A program made the position numbers and the translations under genes. A stretch of DNA of 64,000 nucleotides from Pleurodeles waltl (Eukaryota > Chordata > Amphibia > Caudata > Salamandridae): assembly GCF_031143425.1 (NCBI RefSeq), contig NC_090447.1, forward strand, positions 23,595,426 to 23,659,425, given 5' to 3'. The notes under the pieces are model-generated. The model was not told the DNA's origin and did no database searches. It saw nothing but the letters and a program-made list of their open reading frames with translations. This document shows, piece by piece, positions 58,012 through 64,000 of the stretch (positions are counted from its first letter, which is position 1; each line of letters starts with the position of its first letter).

Positions 58012-58640
58012 TAACGACAGAGACTTCACATCAGGGGACCTCAGTACTAGTGTTAGAGAGGCCACAGCTTACTATAGAGTAAGAGACCTCATATGAGGGG
58101 CCCCAGTACTAGTGTTAGAGAGGCCACAGCATACTATAGAGTAAGAGACCTCACATGAGGGGCCCCAGTACTAGAGTTAGAGACACTACAGCTTACAATA
58201 GACTGAGAAGCCTCAAATGAGGGGCCTCAGTACTAGAGTTACGGAGACCCCAACTTACAATAGACTGAGAAACCTCACATGAGGACCCTCCGTACTTGAG
58301 TTAGAGAGACTCCAGCTTACATTAAACTTAGAGACCTCATATGAGGGGTCCCAGTACTACTGTTAGAGAGACTGCAACTTACAATAGACTGAGAAACCTC
58401 ACATGAGGGGCCCCAGTACTATAGTTAGAGAGACCACAGCTTCCAATAGACTGAGAAACCTCACATGAGGGGCCTCAGTACTACAGTTGGAGAGACCACA
58501 GCTTACACTAGAGTAAGAGACCTCATATGAGGGGTCCCAGTACTAGAGTTAGAGAGACCACAGCTTACAATAGACTAAGAGACCTCACATGAGGGGCCAC
58601 CACTGACACCACAGGCATCAATAGACTAAGAAACCTCACA
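58012..58640. repeat. 62-bp minisatellite, ~10 units
   Basis: The unit is AAGAGACCTCATATGAGGGG, CCCCAGTACTAGTGTTAGAG, AGGCCACAGCTTACTATAGA, GT (62 bp; for example starts at 58081 and 58143). Each unit holds the palindrome CCTCATATGAGG. Copies differ at 5-15 percent of positions. Confidence 0.95.
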
Positions 58641-58785
58641 TAATTACTATTTCAATTAATATAAACTTCAATGCAAATGCATTATCATTATGTAGACCTC
58701 ATTGTCCTCTTAGATACTTCACTAATTTTTTAGGTATACAGCCACGGTTTCGAATCTACAGTTTTTGCATTAAAAATCTCTCTAT
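58641..58785. other. AT-rich spacer
   Basis: Begins as the decaying edge of the 62-bp array (CTAAGAAACCTCACATAATT) and continues as AT-rich DNA. Confidence 0.5.
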
Positions 58786-59385
58786 ATATATTTAACCTGG
58801 TGACGGATGCCACTGGGTAGCTATAGTTAGCTCTGCCTTTTTATAGACAAAGCACTTTTTGATTTGGCAATAAATTTGGAGCTGTTTGACGAATCTGATG
58901 AAAGTTTCCAAAACAAAAGTTCATCCACCTCAACTTCTTCCTGGAAAATTTCTGGGTGATCCATCAAGCAGGAGTCAGAAAAAAGGGGGGGTCCTAAAAC
59001 GCAAAATCCCCATGTATTTTCCATAGACGTTGTCAGACAGAGTTCCCGCAAAAACTGTGGAACAGAATTACACCAGATTTGGCAAGAAGCTAGATTTTGA
59101 TCAAAAACATGTCCCTTTTGTGATTTGATGTATGTGTTCAGTATTTTTTGAGAAATTAAGGTATAAATATGATTGCATGTTTGAAGTTGAGTTTGACAGA
59201 CCTTTGCTAGAGTCCCTTGAACCCAAATTAAAAAAAATAGAGTGTTCTGATTGGCCCAGAGAGCTATTTCTCCCTTGAGCCAATTCGCTCACATGGTAGA
59301 GATGCACAGGAGAGAGCACTCTGATTGGCTGCCAGCAACATGAAGAAAAATGTTGCAGACGAGCATTACAGGACTTGGGGACTTA

Positions 59386-59540
59386 AGGCCTGATTTAGAT
59401 ATTGGCCGATGAGTTACTCCATCACAACGGTGATGGAAATCCTGTCCGCCAAAATCTAAATCCATTCATATCCTATGGGATTTAGATTGCAGCAGACAGA
59501 ATATCCGTAGTAACCATCCACCGAGTTCTAAATCAGGCCC
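59386..59540. mobile_element. 155-bp MITE with TTA target duplication
   Basis: The left end AGGCCTGATTTAGAT and right end GTTCTAAATCAGGCCC are inverted repeats; TTA flanks both sides (59383-59385 and 59541-59543). This is Harbinger-like in target choice. The interior holds ATCTAAATCC/GGATTTAGAT inverted pairs. Confidence 0.85.
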
Positions 59541-59579
59541 TTAGGTTTCTGTCCTGAGTTGAATTATAAAATAAAATAA

Positions 59580-60120
59580 CAGGGAATACCCTGCTCCCCG
59601 AGGCCCTTTAGGGTAGACCCAGAAGGACCCCCCAGGGCCAAAATAAAAAAAACTATTGGCTGTATTTTCTACGATGCTGCGGGATTCCCACAAGATTGCC
59701 GCAAATAAAAAAAAGAAAAAGGTAGCCTGATATCTTTTATAAAGAAATTGGGGAGGGAGCATGATTGGGGCCATACCGAAGGGTCATGTTCCTAAATTAA
59801 AGGAAGGGGGATGTGCAGACCCCCTCCCAGAGTCTTATTAAGCCCTGGAGACCTCATCACATGGGGAGGAGGGCCACGTGTCCCTCCCTGAGTGTCCATA
59901 AGCTATAGGGACCCCATCCCCAGGGCCGAATTCAACAAAAAAGTCAAGGGGGGCACACAATCGCCCTCTCTGAGTCTTAAAAGGCCCTGGGGACACCATC
60001 CCCTGAGACTGTGTGTTATTTAAAAGGGGAGGTGGCCACATTGCCAATCTCTTCCGGCCTTAACAGGCCATGGAAACCCCATCCTACAGGGCCTGTTTAA
60101 TTACCCTGTCCCGGGGAGCC
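59580..60120. repeat. GC-rich degenerate tandem units inside copy 1
   Basis: The anchor GGCCCTGGGGACxCCATCCC with a following AGGGCC recurs at about 59852, 59908, 59980 and 60068 (75-90 bp apart), each followed by a gggggcacxxxCCCCTCCC block. The corresponding region of copy 2 is 62860-63340. Confidence 0.65.
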
Positions 60121-60587
60121 CTCCACCCCGAACAGAGTAGTTTCCCTGCCTGCATCAGTACAGATTGGGAAACCTAGCTTTTCTCCCACCCAGAAGGTGC
60201 ACTTTTAAATCTCCTGCTGGGCGGGAGCAAACATGCCTTCCCTGCCTGAAGCAGCATGGGCAGAGAAGGCATGTCTTTTCCCAGCCGGCGGCAGGTTATA
60301 CATGCTAGACATTAACCATTACATATTAGACATTAAATAGTGGTATAGTGCCATCAATGATGTCATTAATGATGTCATGGAACATGTCATGAGTGATGTA
60401 ATATGTGAGGTCATAAGAAGTGCATGGTGGGGGTGCAAGTATATTTAACCCTGCTAACTATAACTGGTGAATTTCTGTGTTTTTTCTGAGTTCAAAATGT
60501 TATGTTGGCACAGGAATATTCGCCTAACTATAATGTCACTTTAACCTTTGATTTTTCAGTGAAACATATATATATATATAAATATTT

Positions 60588-60591
<4 letters not shown>

Positions 60592-60634
<43 letters not shown>
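60592..60634. repeat. (TA)n microsatellite
   Basis: About 21 TA repeats, joined directly to the TIR element at 60632. Confidence 0.97.
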
Positions 60635-60636
<2 letters not shown>

Positions 60637-60935
60637 ACAAAAAATCAGAACGCTTTCTCACTCCCGGAGATTAAAATCAACTGCACATTTATTCCTCGTA
60701 ATGCTGATTGAGGCTGTATCTGACACCACAACGCGTTTCGACATCCGTCTTCTTCCAGGTGGTTTAAGCCATCAAGATTGACGAGCAGCTTGCTGGTATT
60801 TATAGTTAACATGTGACTTTCAGATGTAAACCAAATGGAGGTGTTTCTCCTCCACCGTACGTTCATTTCACCACTAATTAACATCCTGTGTGAAATTAAT
60901 CTCCTGGAGTGCAGCGTTCTCCTTTTTTGTCTTAT
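60632..60935 (-). mobile_element. 304-bp element with 22-bp inverted ends
   Basis: The left end starts ATAAGACAAAAAATCAGAAC (60632) and the right end is its reverse complement with two mismatches over 22 bp (60914-60935). On the minus strand it carries CCTGGAAGAAGACGGATGTC then GAAACGCGTTGTGG (60724-60757) followed by AATAAA (60692-60697 region), in the order expected of a short transcript 3' end. It lies between two (TA)n tracts, which may be its preferred target. Confidence 0.65.
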
Positions 60936-61015
60936 ATTTAGGGTTTGGTCCTTTACCCTTACGCAGCACCGGCAGTTAGGCACATCGCTGTTGAGGACCG
61001 TCAGTTTGGTGTTAT

Positions 61016-61016
61016 G

Positions 61017-61063
<47 letters not shown>
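61016..61063. repeat. (TA)n microsatellite
   Basis: TA repeats with one TG interruption at 61029-61030. Confidence 0.97.
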
Positions 61064-61065
<2 letters not shown>

Positions 61066-61205
61066 CAGCAGTTTTTCTTTTGAATTATTTATTACCGGTC
61101 TGCTCGTGACGGTTTTTCGCACCACCCCTCACAGGCCATTGCAGCTCGGAATCGAGCATTTTGGATGTGAATATATTTATATATATATATATTACTGACA
61201 GTCAC
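61064..61205. other. Short spacer with a TA tract at 61176-61192
   Basis: Unassigned sequence between the microsatellite and copy 2 of the large repeat. Confidence 0.45.
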
Positions 61206-61311
61206 CAGTAGTCAGTTATAGTTAGGACCTAGTTTCCATAGGAAAAGTGCTTGATGTTTTGCTAGTAACTTTGGCACAATTTGACAAATCTTCACAACAT
61301 TTTCAAAATTA
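61206..61311 (+). mobile_element. Large interspersed repeat, copy 2, left piece
   Basis: GTTATAGTTAGGACCTAGTT and AATTTGACAAATCTTCACAA parallel CTATAGTTAGCTCTGCC and CTGTTTGACGAATCTGATGA at 58820-58900 in copy 1. The piece is broken at 61311 by a MITE and resumes at 62219. Confidence 0.75.
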
Positions 61312-62218
61312 GGGGCATATTTATACTTGCTTTGCGCCATTTTACGTCATTTATTTTGACGCAAAAATGGTGCAAAGTTAACTCCATATTTATATTTTGA
61401 CGCTAGATCTGTCTAGTGTCAAAGTATATGGCTTACCGCCATATTGTGGATGCGGCAAACTACCTTGCGCTAATTAGATGCAAGGTAGGCGTTCCCGTCC
61501 ACAATATCACACTAACCCCCTAACGCCTTATTTATACTCCAGCGCAAAAATGACGCACATGGAGTAGGCAGACCCAAATAATGGTGCAAAGCCTGCTTAG
61601 CACCATTATTTAACGCCTGGGTCTGACCAGGCGTTAGGCGACCTTTGGACCCATTTCCATGGCTAAACACCACGGAATGGGCTCACAGGTGCCCACCCCA
61701 AGCCCCAGGACCACCCCCACCAATACCAGAGGGACGCCATAGGATGGGGGACCACATCCTGGGAAAGTAGAGGTAGGTATATATATTTTTTTTCAGTGCC
61801 ATTGGGGGCTCCTTCCGTGCGGCCTCCTGCCTGGCACTGGGTATGACGGCCATGCCCAGGGGGCACTGGCTCCCTGTACTGGCCATTGGGGTGGTGGGCA
61901 TGACTCCTGTCTTTACTTAGACAGGAGTCATGTTTGGGTGGTAGTACGTCAGGAAATGACACTAGGCTGGTTAGCTGCATATTTATTGCAGCTAACCAGC
62001 CTAGCGTCATTCCAGGCCCACTAATGCCTTTACGCCTTCCGCCATCCCCCTCCCAGCAATCATCTTTTCTGTAGACGGTAGCCTGTCCTTTGCCACCGTG
62101 CGCCGTTCCATTAATATGGCGCCCAGCTGGCTATCTGGAATGGCGCTAGCAGGCACTATAGATTTTGACGCAAGACTGCGCTAACGCAGTCTTGCATCAA
62201 AATCCATAAATATGGGCC
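61312..62218. mobile_element. 907-bp palindrome-rich MITE, nested
   Basis: The left end GGGGCATATTTATACTTGC and right end CCATAAATATGGGCC are inverted repeats, with TTA on the left (61309-61311) and GTA on the right (62219-62221), compatible with a mutated 3-bp target duplication. The interior is built of hairpins: 61899-61932 (14-bp arms CATGACTCCTGTCT), 61962-62004 (18-bp perfect arms CTAGGCTGGTTAGCTGCA) and 62167-62199 (GACGCAAGACTGCG/CGCAGTCTTGCATC). A second copy starts at 63711. Confidence 0.85.
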
Positions 62219-63365
62219 GTAGTGTCCTTATCATTTCAGCTGCTGGCTGGAAAGTGTTGGGGTGATCAGTCAAGCGGAGGCAAAGAAAAGGGAGGGCCCC
62301 ACAACACATTTACCCCATGCAATTTCCCACTGGTACTTTAGACATGACTACAGCCCAAACCGCTGAACTGATTTACTCAAAATTTGGCAGAAGGCTAGAT
62401 CTTGGTACAGAAAGCTCTCTTTTTGCAAATTGGTGTAAATCCATTTAGTATTTTTGGAGATATTAAAGGAAAAAAATGGTATATCAAGGGATGCGAATAC
62501 TATGCGGATCATGAGATCTGATTGGCTGCCAACACTTTAACCAGGAAAGTGTTCCCTGCCATCTTGGGATTCGGACTCGCCTGAGTCCCAAGAAAAAAAG
62601 CCAAAGAAAGCAAAAGGGAACAGGGAAGTAATACCCTGAACCCCTGTGCCTGGTGGTGGGGTTCCACAGGGACCCTGTTGGAGTCCAAAAATGTTTTTTT
62701 ATTTAATTTTTGCTGCAACTTTGCAGAGGACTTGCAAATCCAGGCACAATTAAACAAAAAAAAACGTGGTCTCCCACACTTGTGTTTTCTATTTGGCCCC
62801 TGGATGGGCCATGTCCAGGAAAGTTGATTCTATAATAATGAGAGAGTGAACTTGGCCCCCCTCCCCAGCCTGATATTGGCCCCGGAACTGAACCCCTCCT
62901 ATCCCCCCCCACCCCCCCCCCCCAGGAACCAGGCAAAACTATGAAGGGCGAGGGTGGCCAAGCAGCCCCTCTTATGGGCCTTTTTTGGTCCCAGGGACCC
63001 CCACCTCCCTGGAACTAGGCCCCTTTCCAGAAAAGGGAAGAGGGCAGCTCAGCTCCCCTCCCTGGGCCACGATCGGCCCCAGGGAACACCAGGTCCTGGC
63101 TGTCCAATATGGAAAAGCCCTTTATTGTCTCCGGAATCAACACTTCCTGGGGCCAGACCAAGTTAAAGAATTGGGGAAGGTGTCCCCCCTCCCAGGGCCA
63201 ACATCAGCCCAGGGGACCTCATCCCCGAAGCCTGGTCTTACAGTTTGACAAGGAGGGGGCTGCACGGCCCCCTCCTGCCGCAATTAATGGCCCTGGGGAC
63301 CCTATTTCACCAGGGCCAGCTCCCTATATCCCAAGCTGGCCACCCTTGGGACACAGGTGATCCCC
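62219..63365 (+). mobile_element. Large interspersed repeat, copy 2, right piece
   Basis: CTGGCTGGAAAGTGTTGGGG, TGATCAGTCAAGCGGAGGCA, AAAATTTGGCAGAAGGCTAG and TCTGATTGGCTGCCAACAC parallel copy 1 at 58945-59335. The segment 62860-63340 is GC-rich with loose ~90-120-bp units (CAGGGACCCCCACCTCCCTG, CCTGGGGCCAGACC, GGCCCTGGGGACCCTATTTC). Confidence 0.75.
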
Positions 63366-63707
63366 GTAGCTCGGTGGGGGTGGGGGGCCGATTTGAACCA
63401 AAATAAAAAAACGTTGCTTTCTGGACCAGGACCTACCTTCCTGGCAAATTTGGTGTAATTTTGGCCAGTAGTTTCAGCGCTATCACTGTTCAAAATCCCT
63501 ATATAAAAATGAATGGGGAAAAAGTGTTTTGGAACCCCCCCCCCTTTTTTCTCGGCCCCTCCCACCCCGTCCCCCAGATGAATCACCCCAAAACTTTCCA
63601 GACAGCAGCTGACATGACTGGCAAATTATTTTGGAAAGTTTTGTGAAGATTTGGCAAGCGGCACCAAAGATATATTCAAGTAATAAAATGTTTTTTTATA
63701 TTAAAAC
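63366..63707 (-). mobile_element. Large interspersed repeat, copy 3, inverted fragment
   Basis: Read on the minus strand, CAGCTGCTGTCTGGAAAGTT, TTGGGGTGATTCATCTGGGG and ACACCAAATTTGCCAGGAAG match copy 2 (CAGCTGCTGGCTGGAAAGTG, TTGGGGTGATCAGTCAAGCG, CAAAATTTGGCAGAAGGC). It lies tail-to-tail with copy 2, about 1 kb away. Confidence 0.75.
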
Positions 63708-63710
63708 TAG

Positions 63711-64000
63711 GGGGCATATTTATACTTTCTTTGTGCTGAATCAGCATCATTTTTTTTAAGCTAATTCAGTGCAAACTTAACTCCATATTTATATTTTGAC
63801 ACTAGACCCATGTAGCGTCAAAATATTGGAGGTAAAGTCATTTTTTGGATGCGTGAAACCACCTTGCATCAATGAGATGGAAGTAGGTGTTCCCGTCCAA
63901 AAAATGACTCAAAGCCCCTAGCGCCTTATTTATCCTCCTGTGCAAAAATGGTGCACTGGGGGGCCTAAATAATGGCGCTAAGCCACCTTAGCACCATTAT
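63711..64000. mobile_element. Second copy of the GGGGCATATTTATAC MITE, cut by the window end
   Basis: GGGGCATATTTATACTTTCT, CTCCATATTTATATTTTGAC, TAGGTGTTCCCGTCC and CTTAGCACCATTAT match 61312-61610 in order and orientation. Divergence is moderate (for example TTTGTGCTGAATCAGC instead of TTTGCGCCATTTTACG). Confidence 0.85.

Larger units (their letters stand above)
58786..60560 (+). mobile_element. Large non-coding interspersed repeat, copy 1
   Basis: Starts near CTATAGTTAGCTCTGCCTTT and runs through TTTGACGAATCTGATGAAAG, GGGTGATCCATCAAGCAGGA, CACCAGATTTGGCAAGAAGC and CTCTGATTGGCTGCCAGCAA, then a GC-rich internal tandem part (59580-60120) and ATGATGTCAT repeats (60345-60420). It ends near CTTTAACCTTTGATTTTTCA before a (TA)n tract. 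The same landmarks recur at 61210-62560 (copy 2) and inverted at 63370-63705 (copy 3). Class unknown; no coding frame. A MITE is inserted at 59386-59540. Confidence 0.75.

Overview
The window is non-coding, repeat-dominated eukaryotic DNA. I find no intact host gene, no rRNA or tRNA gene, no CRISPR array and nothing prokaryotic. The content is simple and complex minisatellites, large LTR-type elements, decayed LINEs, a decayed PIF/Harbinger transposon, several palindromic MITEs, a CORE-SINE-like element and AT or CA microsatellites. The interspersed repeats resemble, from memory and unverified by search, repeats of giant salamander genomes, most like a newt such as Pleurodeles. The organism call is therefore inference (about 0.7 for a salamander).

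Layout. 1-506: probable 3' end of an LTR-type element. 0.53-5.68 kb: a 35/36-bp minisatellite containing a 1.47-1.5 kb internal tandem duplication. 5.7-7.9 kb: non-coding sequence with one palindrome-rich interspersed repeat. 7.94-9.48 kb: four degenerate copies of a unit of about 425 bp. 9.6-22.1 kb: a continuous chain of minisatellites that is purine-rich on the + strand over most of its length (40-bp unit with a 320-bp higher-order repeat; 21-bp unit with a duplicated 1.5 kb block; 45-bp unit; 28-bp units). 22.1-24.1 kb: a small GC-rich patch and interspersed repeats. 24.1-26.8 kb: an LTR-type element with TG...CA ends and a 5-bp target duplication, carrying a nested MITE. 27.0-29.26 kb: an L2/CR1-like LINE on the minus strand. 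29.27-37.16 kb: another LTR-type element, broken by a Harbinger-type transposon (with a Myb-like gene remnant) and by a second minus-strand LINE that has a 12-bp target duplication. 38.5-41.2 kb: a SINE, a TIR element, and a 1.2-kb internally deleted Gypsy-type element with two LTRs, a CCCAT target duplication and an integrase tail. 43.0-44.7 kb: a pyrimidine-rich minisatellite. 45.0-47.1 kb: MITEs and a TG-rich array. 47.8-50.9 kb: a 3.1-kb LTR-type element with a CAGTG target duplication. 51.9-58.6 kb: four further minisatellites (22, 23, 112 and 62 bp) separated by low-copy DNA. 58.8-64.0 kb: two direct copies and one inverted copy of a large interspersed family, riddled with MITE insertions; the window ends inside a MITE.

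The coding remnants are all transposon genes and all are broken: reverse transcriptases of two LINE types, a Harbinger Myb/SANT-like protein with a stop, a frameshift and a mutated splice donor, and a Gypsy integrase C-terminus. The longest open frames (255-292 codons) are artefacts of repeat units whose length is a multiple of three. The most noteworthy features are the density and layered organisation of minisatellites (about 23 kb, over a third of the window), the apparent common ancestry of the adjacent arrays at 9.6-19 kb, the readable insertion order of nested elements, and a short hairpin plus GAAACryGT module found in three otherwise different repeats.
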